In this document: piece after piece, positions 12,427 to 23,574 of the stretch
Layout of the letters: each line of letters starts with the position of its first letter
Position numbering within the stretch: the first letter of the stretch is position 1
NCBI GenBank assembly: GCA_026119935.1
Contig: JALRMH010000014.1
Span: forward strand, 372,001 to 436,000
Reading direction: 5' to 3'
DNA: 64,000 bases
Source of the DNA: Endothia cerciana
Lineage: Eukaryota > Ascomycota > Sordariomycetes > Diaporthales > Cryphonectriaceae
The notes under the pieces: generated by a model
What the model saw: the letters and a program-made list of their open reading frames with translations, nothing else
Databases searched by the model: none
What the model was told of the DNA's origin: nothing
Position numbers and translations under genes: made by a program

Positions 12427-13283
12427 GGGTGCGGTCCCCGGGATGGCTTCCCCGGTGCTGCAGGTGAGGGGGAGAGGCCCAGCGGTGCGGCGCGGCGTGG
12501 TGCTCTGCTGCCGTCTGCTCTGTTGTGCTTTCCCTGATACCTCAGGTAGAGTGCGTCTTCTACGCGGGCGCGGCGCGTCAGTCCTGGCTTGGGGGGGGGG
12601 GGGGGCAAGTTGATGCGCGCGCGTAGCCTCGTGAGGTTCTTCTAGTGGGCTGACTTTGGAGGTTCCTTCGGGAGGCGCACGATTTCAGGGACGCGGAGGG
12701 ACGAGGAGGGCGGGGAACCGAGGACATGAACAGCATGAGAATATATCATATCAATCTACCCAGGCCGACATGTCAAATTTAACTCCTCTGGCCAACCAAA
12801 GGACCTGTTGGCTTGTTCCTCCTGCCCGGATCCCGTCCTCAGCCTCAATAAGCCTTGGACCAACCTGGGCATGTGGGACGAGCCAGAGGAGCTGGATGGG
12901 CTTTTTCTCTTTGACACCTCACCCGGACCCCTGCACTGCGGGTTAGTCAGATAAGCTTCCTTCCAGGGCTGGCCCCGCTGTTCGTTTGTTCCCCCAGCCC
13001 ATAAGGCAGAGGCAGAGGCAGACGGAGGGAACCAGTGGGAACCTCCCTCCCCCGCGTCGACCAAACTCCCAGCACCCCCAGGCCCTAGAGCCCCCCAGGG
13101 ACCCTGGCACCCCTGGCACCCCTGGCACCCCTGAGGAGCCGCCAAGCTCCACCGGCCCCCAGCCTGCAACGTCTCCCAGGCATCACAGGCGCGCAACATC
13201 GTCGACAACAACGAGCCCGGCTTCCTCTCCTCCCCCTCTGACAACAACGACGAGCTTCCGGCTCGTGATGTAGACTGCCCACC
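12427..13283. other. Divergent promoter region between SAK1-like kinase and BET5
   Basis: About 860 bases between two divergently transcribed gene starts. It contains a G-run at 12591-12605 and a tandem CACCCCTGG-type 9-mer (three copies, about 13107-13132). ORFs here are short and lack domain signal. Confidence 0.55.
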
Positions 13284-14019
13284 ATGCCTGTCTACTCCTT
13301 CTATATCTTCGACAGGCACAGTATGCCCCAGTCCCCCTCCCAAGCACACCCCCTCCACCCCCCTCCAATCAATCCCTCCCCTACTAACTCCCGCTCCCAG
13401 CCGAATGCGTCTACACGAAGTCCTGGCTCCAACCCTCCCAGGCCGCCCTCCCAGCCTTAACCGTGGCGACCACCACCACCACCACCACCACCACCCCCAC
13501 CCCCGGCGGCTCCCGCCCACAGGCCAACGGCGCGAAGTCGACCCGCGCGCAGAACGACGCCAAGCTCATCTTCGGCACCGTCTTCTCCCTCCGGAACATC
13601 GTGCGCAAGCTCGGCGGCGAGGACGATGCCTTCATCTCGTACCGTACGGGCCAGTACCGCCTGCACTACTACGAGACGCCCACCAACCTGCGCTTCGTGC
13701 TGCTGACCGACACGGCGACCATGAGCATGCGGAACGTGCTGCACCAGATCTACATCAACCTCTGGGTGGAGTATGGTACGTATACCGAGGGGTCTCCCAT
13801 CCCCTTCCGCCCTCCCCCACCCAGCCTTCCCTGGGGCGGAGGAGGAGTAGCATAGGGGGAAGACATGTGTGGCCGTACACGGGAAGAAGTTGCTGACAGC
13901 CTGGCACGTGTGCAGTGATCAAGAACCCGCTCGCGCCCGTCGAGCACAAGGGCGGCGAGGGCGTTCGGAACGAGCTGTTCGAGATGGGCCTTGACCAGTT
14001 CATCCGGGGGCTTCAGTGA
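13284..14019 (+). CDS. BET5: TRAPP complex subunit Bet5 / TRAPPC1
   Basis: Three exons, 13284-13320, 13401-13775 and 13916-14019, give 171 aa. The start reads MPVYSFYIFDRH and exon 2 resumes TECVYTKSW, the signature N-terminus of Bet5/TRAPPC1. Downstream motifs (LIFGTVFSLRNIVRKL, YRTGQYRLHYYETPT, VLHQIYINLWVEY) match the longin-like fold of this subunit. Bet5 is a core subunit of TRAPP complexes, which act as the Rab GEF for Ypt1 in ER-Golgi and autophagy traffic. The first intron has a CTAAC branch site 14 nt before its CAG acceptor; both introns restore frame exactly. A Thr/Pro/Gly-rich stretch of about 20 residues after the first strand is an insertion common in fungal Bet5. Length is normal for the family. 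Confidence 0.93.
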
Positions 14020-14750
14020 GCTGGACCGGACATCACACGCAGCGCGGGACGTATTGGCCTCCCGAGAGCGGGGACACGTGGGTCGACAGAAAGCTTCGGA
14101 AGGTGTCTATTAGCCACTCGCCGAGCAGGTACCGCGCGGTGCCTGATGCGAGCAATTGTCTCGTCCAAGGATGGAAGTGTCGTTCTCGGGAGAAGCCGAC
14201 TTCCGCCACCACCCGCACCCCTCTCCTCCCGACGAGGGTGTCGCGACTTGGTAGGGAGGGGCGGACTCAGACCACCGTCGAGATTGGCGAGAAGAAGCGC
14301 GTTAGAGCAGGCAGCCCGAGGGGCAGAGGTGGCTTGCCGTCTCGTCGCAGAGGCTCGTCTCTGTTATTCGAGCAGTCTCAGCACGGCAAGGGGAGGGAGC
14401 CACTCCGTGTGTCTGTAGGAGGGGGTGGAACTAGCGCCCCAACGAGGACTTAGTCCCGAGAGATCATGGAAGATGGCCGGCAAGCGGACGTGCAGTTTCC
14501 GGAGGACCAGGGACACAATCATGTGCCGGAACACAAAAGCGCGCCTATCAACCAAATGATCATATAAAGGCCAGCTCTGACCTGTCCACCTTTATGCATT
14601 TCATGCCGTCGTAAAGTCTTAAACATACATGTACATGCGATACGTGTTAATAGTAGACTTCTACGTGTCCCGCACCATAGACCTGGGGGTATATCGCCTC
14701 GTCCACGTGGACACCTCCACAGCGCCTCCCTTGCTCTCGATCCCCAACCC
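14020..14750. other. Intergenic region between convergent BET5 and PEX3
   Basis: About 730 bases shared by the 3' flanks of two convergent genes. No ORF with domain signal and no RNA gene was recognised. Confidence 0.6.
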
Positions 14751-16550
14751 TCACGTCTTATCGGTGACCTTGGCCCACACGCTCTCAAACGAGCTCTGCG
14801 AGGCATCCACCAGCACTACGCTCTCCTCGCCTATGACCGTCGACTGCCGTACGCTCGACCCGGCCGTCGTCGTACCGCCTCGTGTCGACCCACCTCCGCT
14901 GTTTGAAGACTGCATCATCCCCTCTTCCCGGATCTCGTTTTCCCAGTTGCTAGAATACACCACCGCCGCGAACCCCTCGAGGTCCTGCACGCCCTCCATC
15001 GCCTGGAGGTACTCGTTCGGCATGCCGATGCCGATGTGGTGCGCCTGCCGGGTGAGCGTCGAGAGACACTTCGGCAGGAGGACTTTCCTCTCCTGCCTGA
15101 GTACTTGCAACTCGGGGCTGACGCCTTCAATGTTTACCAGGATCTGTGCCGCCACTGGTGGTGACGGGGGTTGTGGTGGTGGTAGGTCAAAAGCACCCTC
15201 GGCGAGTTTCTTGTCCAAAAGCACGTCGAAACCTGCGTCGAGAATTTGTGTGAGGACGTGTGTGAAGGTGGGTGACTCGACGATATCGGACGTCTCGTCT
15301 AGCAGGCGCCGAAGAGAGGCCCCCGAGGTAGGGCTTGAGGGTTCTCGCTCCGTGAGCTGGGTTTGTGACGCGGCGCTGTCGTCCAGAATACCGGACTCCT
15401 TGAGGACGAAGTCCTCCATATCTGGAGGAGGGAGGAGGAAGGGCAGCCACTTTGTGCTCGTACTGCCCGTCGGCTGCTGCTGCTGCTGCTGCTCTTGTAT
15501 TGGAAATCCCTCGACCAGTCTCCTCACTTCTCTTGTCATCTTCGAGAATGAGTCGAAGGTGACCTGATCCCTCGGGCTCATCTGCCCAAATACCTGCTTG
15601 ACTGCGGTCTCGACCCGCTGCATCACGTCCACCCAGCCCTTGTTCAGCAGCCACCAGCTGAAGGTGAGGTACTTGCGGTTGACCTCGAAGTCGTCGCCAT
15701 ACGCCTCGGTTGCGTTGTCGTCATCCTTGTTCTCGAGGCTGATGGCCCCGGTGTTGGAGCCCGCCGCGAGCGATACCACACTGGAGAGGTAGCTCCGCCG
15801 CCCCAGGAGGTTGAGCTGGATGCGCGTGAGCATGGTCAGGAGGGCGAGGGTGTACATGAGCGTAAAGGCTCTCGTTATAGCTGCAGCATCCATCAGCAAG
15901 TGTGACGGACCGCAGCGTAGCTGTCTGCGGGGAGCCGCCTACAGCTGATTGTCACATCCCCCCACAGCTGCCTCTTCGTCCTCCTGGGCTTCTCTTGCTG
16001 CTGCGCCTGCTCCCCTTCTGACGCCTGACTCGCGGGTGGCACCGTAATCTGGCTCGCATGTATGCCGCTCTCGCTCGCTGAGATCATACTCCGCCCGTCC
16101 TCGTCCGTCACCCCTATCGTCTCGGGCAGGCTCATCGAGTCGCCGCTCCCGCTCTTGGACGACCTGGCGCCATTGCCGCCCTTCAGCTGCTGGATCTCGA
16201 GGGTGATCTTCTCCACGTCGAGTGTCTCGAGGATCTTCGTGGCCGCGGTGGGTAGGAGGGCCAGCACGGTGAACGTGCAGTCTTCCTGGTTCTGTTGGAA
16301 GCGCCGACGGAGGCTGTTTGGGGGGGGGGGTGGGGGGGCCGCGGGTCAGTAGGAGGACGACGATGTGGGTTAGGAGTAGGAAGAGGACGTACTTCTCCTT
16401 CGCTATACGATCACTGCTCAACCGCTCGCGCGCGTCGTTGAGCTTGTTGAGCACGTACTGCGTGACCACATAGCCAGCACCGACGATGCCGACGCCCACG
16501 GCGAGAGGCGTCCTGTTGCGGCGGAACCATCGCCGCGTTGCAGCGAACAT
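14751..16550 (-). CDS. PEX3: Peroxisomal biogenesis factor 3 (Pex3)
   Basis: Three exons on the minus strand, 16550-16393, 16313-15943 and 15880-14751, join in frame to 552 aa. The N-terminus MFAATRRWFRRNRTPLAVG is a basic segment followed by a hydrophobic anchor (about 15-32), as in Pex3. Exon 2 opens with LRRRFQQNQEDCTFTVLALL and exon 3 with ITRAFTLMYTLALLTMLTRI then LNLLGRRSYLSSV, all hallmark Pex3 sequences. Pex3 is an integral peroxisomal membrane protein that recruits Pex19 with its cargo and is needed for membrane assembly. A six-Gln tract (15475-15494) and Ser/Pro-rich linkers are low-complexity loops. The first intron carries a C-rich tract (a G-run on the plus strand at 16320-16338) before the acceptor. 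Length is slightly above the yeast protein and usual for filamentous fungi. Confidence 0.94.
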
Positions 16551-17044
16551 TGTCTACTCTTTCTTCTCGTCAGGTCTTGGGGCACGGCGCCGGTACGGAC
16601 TTCAAGGGGGTCTGAACAATGACAAATCAAAGTTGAGGGGAACACGGTTCAGAGTGTGGGATGCTTCATTCTGCGACAGGAACTGCGAAGGGGAAAGTCG
16701 CCTGTTGACAGAGGTGCTGCTGTGTCACAAGCACGCACTTCCCTACTCGAAGTTCCCAGCTATGCAGAGAGCTCTCCATTTTCGGATGCAGTGCCTCGGC
16801 AAGGCAAGACGTCACGGACTTGGGCAGTCAAGCCCCCCCAACCCCCCCAACCCCCCCAAAAGCAAAAAGCCAGAAAAATCATCTTCACCAATGGTTCTTC
16901 TCCTATCTTTCTTCTCTACCAATATCTGTTCAAGACATTTACCTCTTTACTGGTAACAATTAATTCTCTTGTAGCATTCTTTCCGTATGGAATTCATATC
17001 TTATCTCAAGCCATCATCGTCTTGGCAGCCGTTGTAGGTCGCTA

Positions 17045-17760
17045 AAGTGATAGACATAGTACATATATGCCCGGCGATGGGTATCGCTGGCGTGAAGTTG
17101 CCGTAATCGTGATCCTAGATCACAACTTGGAGATGACCACCAGTTCGGAGCCGACATGAAGCAGGCTGAATCTCAATATCGACAGGCACCACATCGGCCG
17201 GCTTCAGCAACATGTCTCGATTGTGAAGGATGATACCCGTTGAGTGTTTGCCGTCAAGCTCCCTGCGGGAGGCACGAGCCAGCCAAAGATGACGGGGCCA
17301 TCGTCAGCAATAGTCAACCAAAGGAGCTTGACGATCTGTCCATTGGGATTGATCTCCCTCAAGCTGATGTGTAGGTCCAGGTTATCGGCGCCTCTCGCTT
17401 CAACCCATGGCCGAGGCTTGGCATGGCCGGCGAACTCGAGAGGTTCAAGTATGGGAAGTTCAAAGGCGAGACAAACCGCACGACAGCGACTGCTCCGCAC
17501 CCTGGTGGACGGCTGATACACCATCTGAGGGGATAGGGAATAGTCACCGATAGTTCGTATCAGGGGAAGGGAGATGATCGGCCTACCGCCTCTCGGAGAC
17601 ATAGAATAATACCTCACGCATAGCCAATCGAACCGGTGGCCAGATTGGACCTCTATTGGTCTGGCAAGCAGGAAAGTATCGTAGAAAGCCTTTTGGCAAC
17701 TGAGGGACTCTCCCGTAACTGGCCCTGGCCGCTGAGGCGTTACAACCAACAACAAGGGAG
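17045..17760 (-). pseudogene. Decayed CocE/PepX-type hydrolase, C-terminal part
   Basis: Minus-strand fragments in different frames match the C-terminal part of CocE/NonD (X-Pro dipeptidyl-peptidase-like) hydrolases. One frame near 17700-17590 reads WPPVRLAMRE, like the conserved P-x-VRLEVRE strand. Another near 17410-17300 reads WVEARGADNLDLHISLREI, the beta-sandwich core. A third near 17205-17110 reads LLKPADVVPVDIEIQPAS, the next conserved strand. Frame changes between these blocks and a TAG after VVI show the gene is broken. No N-terminal alpha/beta-hydrolase half with the catalytic Ser was found upstream. Family membership is judged by motif order from memory. Confidence 0.6.
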
Positions 17761-18605
17761 CATGAGACGAGCGATAGCGTGGATATAGTTGAAGGATCAT
17801 GTGCCACGCTAAAAAGCCTGGTATCGAGAGACAAACATATCCTAATGATCAACACAACGAGGACGTATCTGCATATAAGTACACAGTAGACAGGTATAAT
17901 AAGACCTTACTGTACACCTGGGTGGAGTCCAGTGTAATTGGCTTTGAGATTTATGAGACCAACAAGAGGCCATCAATTAATATTGCTGTTAGCCTATGAG
18001 TTAATTTGCCCCCAATTTGTCAGGCTAATCATCAGAGTGCTTAATGTGATAATGTTGTGTGGGTAAACCCGACCTCGGAGGACGCAGAATGACGCAGTGA
18101 GGTCTCCATGGGTGATTGCAATGAATTCGGAAATTGTCATGATACCATGTCTCAAATTCTGACGTTAAGAATCTGCCCAATGAATGGCGGTGCAGTATGC
18201 AATGGAAGACCACCTAAGCTACCTCGTATCTCTGAAACAAAGGATGCAGGAGGCCTGCCACTAGTGATAGTAATATTTCAGATCAATACACTGGGGCGAA
18301 GCGAAGGATTGGTTGGGCTCCCGCTTGCTGCCAATCCATATATATATCATGGCACTCAATCTATCTTTCCCCCAGATTTTGACGCTTACCTTCAGACGCA
18401 GGACTTACGTCTTTATCAACTGTTCTATGCATTCTCGGCTACGACTTTCATTCAACTTTACACTTGTAGCTATTGAAAGACCCTCGGCCTCAGCCGTGTG
18501 CCTCTCATTTTCTCTCAAGCCAAATCCCAAGAACTGCTCATTGTCGCCAGCTTCCTACAACGCCCCAAAAGTTCAAGTCACAAAAGTCTCTTAATGTGTC
18601 TCAGA

Positions 18606-19860
18606 ATGGATCTGGCCTACGAAGGGTGAGTTTGAGACGGTCATGCTCGGTTACACATAGGACGATACGCGGCTAGATATGCTGAAATCTCCTTGCAGTA
18701 TCGTCGAGTCTCAAATCTTCAAATTTGTTGTGGGGTCTCGCAGGAGGGAATACAGTGTACACGCAGCGGCGTTCTCCCGGCTCTCCAAACCCCTGGACGT
18801 CCTACTGAATGGACCATACAAGGAAGCCCAGGAGCTATGTGTAACATGGCCAGATGTTGACGAGAAGACTTTCGTACGGTTCACACAATGGGCTTATACG
18901 AAAGATTATATTGCCGAGGAGCCAGATATCATCCTTGCCGAACAAGATATTGCAAATATCGAAAATCTTGATGAACTCAGCATGCGAGTACCCACCGGCG
19001 CCGAATGCAAACCGATGGCAACAACGAGCAACGAGATCGCGGAACAACCTCTTTACTCACTTTCCACCATTAAAAGCTCCAGTACGGAATGTTGCAGTAA
19101 TTCGAGGTGCGGTTATTACAAGCGGAGCGATAAGCATAAGAAAGATTCGTTCATTTGCTTCATCTGTCAGAACTCTTACACATCCAAGAGCTGTAGTGGA
19201 TGTAATTCGGTCTTCTCGAACTGTCCCAGATGCGCCTCCTCTACACCTGAGCAGAGAGTTTCTTGCTTAAACCCCAGCTGTAGCCGCCCTCTGAGTAACA
19301 ATTACTTGTCCTCCAGGTCGCTAACATGCCTGAAGTGCCGAAACAACGTCACTGTGCAGTGCTGCGGGTATTGTAGCTCCGCCTTCGGCAACTGCCCTAT
19401 GTGTTCATTGGAGCGAACAGCACCAGCAAGGTGCCGACTTATCGCCAAGTTCCTGGACGAAGACGGAAGTTTATACACTCCCTCAACAACCGTCTTTATC
19501 CCGCGAAAGAATACCGAGGGTTGCGAGGATTATAGCGGAGTCTTTATGTGTCACGCCAAACTCTACGTTCTTAGCGATACGTACGACATCCCACAGCTGC
19601 GCCAGCTCTCTCTCCACCGACTCCATGCCACTCTGAAAGGATTCACCCTCTATCCAAGCCGTCTGAACGACATTTCCACCTTGACCAAGTATATCTTCGA
19701 GAACACACGTCCGGAAGACAAAGCCAGAGATATGATCACACTGTACTACGCTTGCATTGTTGAGGATGCTTCGAAGCATGACGGGCTGAAGTCGCTCATC
19801 GATGAGATCCCTGAGTTTGCTTTTGGGTTGGTCTCGAAGATGACCGAGAGGCTTTCTTAG
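18606..19860 (+). CDS. BTB/POZ-domain protein with inserted tandem eight-cysteine repeats
   Basis: Two exons, 18606-18625 and 18699-19860 (73-nt intron, gtgagt..ttgcag), give 393 aa. The short first exon MDLAYEG is chosen because the spliced product runs directly into the BTB strand VESQIFKFVVGS; the next ATG (18679) lies inside the intron. Residues about 8-80 resemble the first half of fungal BTB domains (VHAAAFSRLSKPLDVLLNG, FVRFTQWAYTKDY). Residues 291-390 resemble the second half (HAKLYVLSDTYDIPQLRQL, YIFENTRPE). Between them lie two cysteine-rich repeats, C139-C185 and C196-C242, with identical spacing (C-x4-C-x15-C-x2-C-x8-C-x2-C-x6-C-x2-C) at an offset of 57 residues, probably zinc-binding. 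BTB proteins often serve as adaptors for Cul3 ligases or transcription. The role here is unknown. It is the only intact-looking gene among pseudogenes. Confidence 0.75.
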
Positions 19861-20900
19861 CGGAGGTTGCCAAAGAATTTGCGCAAAAGTGAGGGTCAAC
19901 TGAGGATGGCCAATGAGAGAGGGAAACACCAAATTGCTAGCAGCTTGAACTGGGAGAAATGAGGATAATCGGTATAATTGGTTGATACTTGAACAAAATT
20001 GTCTATGACAGCAGGCTTCCTCTTAACATATTTATTTGACTGCTTCCGCATAGTTGTTCGTGGCTTTCCCCGAGGCCGTGTCTGTAATTGTCTTCGCTAT
20101 CTGTTTTCTCGGTCGAATTGAAACTCGCCCAGAAAGTTGCATGCAGCATAACCGATCTCTCATAGAATTTTATTCTGTCAATCATTTTGGCAGGCAAGGT
20201 TTCTTAAGAGCTCGTGATACATAGAATGTTCATATAAATAATCATGTTTTGCCCGGACATGCCCCCCCCCCCCCCAAACACCGGAGTGCCGAGCGTGCGT
20301 GCATAATCGCAAAAGCAGTGATAACCCGCTTAAAGACTAACATCAAGCGCACCAGCAGCCTCTCTTCTTCCAAATCCAGGGCTATGCCAGCCCTCAGAGT
20401 CAGGACAGGGTGTGCGAGGCAGACCTCTGTAGCAGTCTGGATAGACTAAATATCATTCCCAACCAGCCGGGGTTTGTGACTCCCTTTGAGAACTACAACA
20501 GAATTTCTCCCGGGCACTGTTGCCCGATCCGATCTGCGTGTCTTTCATCTGCGGCCTCAGAGACTCTCACCGAGAACCGGGATGGGTGAAGATCTTACGA
20601 GACTTTTCAAGAACTCATGGGATTATTATTGCCTGTGGCGTCGTGGTACAACACTGGACCCCGCGTTCAAACGAATACTCCGACCCGCGCCTTGGACACT
20701 GGCCGCACAATCTACCAAGCCGGATGCGGAATGTCCAGTATTCCACCGACGGCGAATTACAGCGCACCTTTGAACTGCGGGCTACCATGGTCAATTCATC
20801 AATCCCGACTCCTGCAATACCACGCAACCTTGCTGGTCATCCCCAGCCGATGATATGGTTTTAAGGCTCTTCCAAGGCACGACATGCTTCCCGAGACGTA
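19861..20900. other. Intergenic region, no supported gene
   Basis: About 1 kb with only short ORFs, a C-run at 20261-20274 and AT-rich stretches. Nothing recognisable upstream of the HMG-CoA lyase relic. Confidence 0.5.
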
Positions 20901-21988
20901 ATGGATCAACAAAGGTTGAGGCCGGCAGTCCGCATTGTCGAGGTCGGGTCTGCAGAACATCCCCAAGAATGTCCCGACGGCGGTCAAGATCGAGCTCATT
21001 CAACGCTTGGTGAGAGCCGGCCTTTCGACTGTGGAAGTGACATCCTTCATCTCACATAAATGGATTCCCCAACTATCAGACAATACAGAGGTGCTGAGGG
21101 CGATTGAACCGCTCCTGAGAGATGAATCTCTCAGTTTCCCTGTCCTGATACCTAACACCAGGGGCTTGGACAGCGCGCTGGGGTACCAGATAAAAGAAGT
21201 GGCCGTTTTCGTTTCTGCGTCTGAGAGTTTCTCACGCAGGAACACTAATTGCACAGTCAGTGAAGCGCTCGCAAGGGCACGGGAGGTAGCCCGCAGAGCA
21301 ACGCAATGTGGCGTTGCGGTACGGGGGTGAGTTGACTTGGTGAGTAAAATGCTTGATTGTGCGATGTTGACAATCGTCCAGATATGTTTCGTGCGTGATC
21401 GAATGCCCATATGACGGCCCTACTCCCCCTTCCGCTGTGCTGCACGTCGCACGCGAGCTTCTGGATATGGGCTGTTACGAGATAAGCCTAGGTGATACGC
21501 TTGGGATCGGATCCTCCGGCAACGTGGAGACCTTGCTGTCGGTTCTTCTGCAAACGGTCCCCGCCGAGAAGCTCGCCGGGCACTTCCACGACACATACGG
21601 CCAGGCAGTCGCCAATGTCATGAAAGCCTATGAGATGGGAATCCGAACATTTGACAGCAGCGTTGCGGGCCTAGGAGGCTGCCCTTACGCAAAAGGAGCG
21701 AAGGGTAACGTGGCTACTGAAGATGTCGTTTACGGTTTCCAGCGGCTCGGAGTGCCGACTGGCATCAACCTCGAGGAGCTGGTTGCCACAGGCCAGTGGA
21801 TATCTGACTTCTTGGGGCAGCCAAACGGCAGCAGAGCCGGTGCTGCGCTTGCAGCTCGGTTTCAGGAACGAGCATCGGATAGAATCACTCAACCCCAGCC
21901 TATAACCAGCTGGAAGCTGGCGCGGAATGCAGAGCATTTCACCCTCACACAGAATGGCCGGAGTATGAAAGTTACGCTGCCCAACTGA
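20901..21988 (+). pseudogene. HMG-CoA lyase-like pseudogene with a lesion at the catalytic RD motif
   Basis: The gene reads MDQQRLRPAVRIVEVG from 20901. The expected continuation is G-P-R-D-G-L-Q, but the sequence jumps into a different frame at GLQNIPKNVPTAVKIELIQR (from about 20949). The missing piece corresponds to about 10 nt and removes the Arg-Asp pair that in HMG-CoA lyases contacts the metal and substrate. Everything downstream is well preserved: a 55-nt intron (21327-21381) splices in frame to YVSCVIECPYDG, followed by SLGDTLGIG, the metal-ligand HFHDTYG and the GLGGCPYAKGA loop with its catalytic Cys. The family cleaves HMG-CoA in leucine degradation; some relatives sit in secondary-metabolism clusters. 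No in-frame ATG rescues the downstream part, so it is called a young pseudogene. A sequencing error is the main alternative. Confidence 0.75.
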
Positions 21989-22043
21989 AGAATGGAATCA
22001 TGCTGACGGTTGCCATGGTAAAGAAACCCACAGAGACCACTAG

Positions 22044-22430
22044 ATGTCTGCCGTTGCAGTCCGAAGACATATTCGTATCGTCATCACTGGAGAAGGCAGA
22101 AATTTTTGCACGTGGGTGGATTTGAGTTTCAGAGCCCAGTGCACCACCCTGTCTGGCTTAATCGAGGCCATCAGCGAGGCTCCGCAGATAACGAACACCC
22201 TGCTCAACGGTCCTTGCCTCGGAGGGGGCGTCAGTCTTCCTTTTGCCTGTGGCATCCACCTCGCCAGCTCGGCAGCAATGTTTGGTCTCAGTGAAGCGAA
22301 GATGCGCCTGGTCCCTGCATGTCATCTCAAGATACGTAGTACGAGAACAGGGTCCGGCTTTTACCATGGCCGTCATGTTGACTGGACGTGCAATACTCTC
22401 TGAGAAGTTGCACCGCATTTGAACTATTCA
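22044..22430 (+). pseudogene. Enoyl-CoA hydratase/isomerase (crotonase) remnant
   Basis: One frame from 22044 reads RIVITGEGRNFCTWVDL, then LLNGPCLGGGVSLPFACGIHLAS and AAMFGLSEAKMRLVPA, which are the crotonase oxyanion-hole strands and the active-site loop. The frame then shifts: 22330-22426 reads SRYVVREQGPAFTMAVMLTG and SEKLHRI before a TGA, in a different frame. The gene is therefore frameshifted and stopped, and its C-terminus is lost. Crotonases hydrate or isomerise acyl-CoA thioesters. It lies in the same orientation 55 bases after the HMG-CoA lyase relic, suggesting that both once belonged to one acyl-CoA pathway cluster. Confidence 0.65.
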
Positions 22431-23560
22431 TGCTATTTACCACGACAATACCGGGTCACTCCATCAATATTGGATGACTTCTCGAATGGTCTGCGTATTC
22501 TACGTCCCAAAAGCTTCCGAGCTTTGAAAAGGGCTGGTACAAATGGGCTGGGACAAACCGAACGGCGACCAGCAAGACGGGCTATCAAAGAGACTCTTGA
22601 GAAGAAGATGATATCACTCGGATCAATATGAGGATTGTCTTAATACATGGATGGAACTAATGGAATCGATTGGGATAAGTGGCATTCGAAACCGAAGGAG
22701 AAGCTATGAAAGAAACGAATCGCTAGACTCACAGAAAGGCGTTGGGGTTGTGCATTTGTGAAGACTCAGATGTACAGATGAGATCGAGCCACCACGGCTG
22801 ACACACAGTTTAAAAACACATGCTAAACACGTCTTTCGTATGTCTGGGGTCGATGATGCCATCATCAAGTACATGTCCCGAAGTTCGGTATGCCTCGGAA
22901 CCCCTCTGTATATCCTTTTCGGACTGCTTCCCGACGTTTCCACTTTCTGTACCATCTATTTCGCGTAGATGGCCTTTGCGAGATTATGTCCATCACGCCG
23001 TGGAGCTGATACAGTCCTATTACCGAACAGCGGGAGACAGACTAGAAAAGGAGGAGGCGAAGCTTGTATACCCCTCCACATAGAATAAATCTTAGCGACG
23101 GATGAAGCGCTATAAGCTGTGCTGATATGTCTGACGGAGCTGGCACTGACTGCGCTAATGAGGAGGGCGCCTTGGCGGACAAGACCGTCTCATTCACACT
23201 TGAGGCCGACCATAAGACCTGTCATGTTGTGCAGGAAGACTTTCGGTGTTTTCCTGTAGTCACGATCGATCAGTCACCTGAGCCTCAGCGACGCAAGCTC
23301 TCGACACAGCACCAGTGGACAAGGCAGAAATCACGGAGCGGCTCACGAGACCATCCTTCACCCTCAGTGCCAAGTCAGGGATATCTGTCCACCCTTGTGG
23401 GCCACATGAAACTGTTCAGGCAGGAAGGCGCCAGCCTAGAGAAAAAGGTTGATAAGAAATCTTGAGGCCAAGGCCTGGATCAGCAACCGATTAGACCGGA
23501 GCCAGCAAAGTCATCTATCATTTATGGCCATCTCGGTCCCCCGATTCTGATTGAGAACTT
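22431..23560. other. Coding-like but unassigned stretch between pseudogenes
   Basis: No intact gene. An ORF at 22820-23083 (+) ends with an amphipathic, helix-like sequence (LRDYVHHAVELIQSYYRTAG), and one at 23127-23465 (+) is open. Neither could be assigned to a family. They may be scraps of further decayed genes. Confidence 0.35.
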
Positions 23561-23574
23561 TGGATTAAGGATGC

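Noticed and set aside
12756..13520. A 254-codon minus-strand ORF with a Gly-Val-Pro repeat
   Set aside because: It overlaps BET5 exons on the other strand, and its repeats come from a simple CACCCCTGG tandem.
17204..17800. A single intact 198-codon gene on the minus strand
   Set aside because: CocE/PepX motifs continue in other frames on both sides, so the open stretch is part of a frameshifted pseudogene.
18679..18698. ATG at 18679 as the start of the BTB protein
   Set aside because: It lies in a well-formed intron; the spliced model from 18606 joins directly into the BTB strand.
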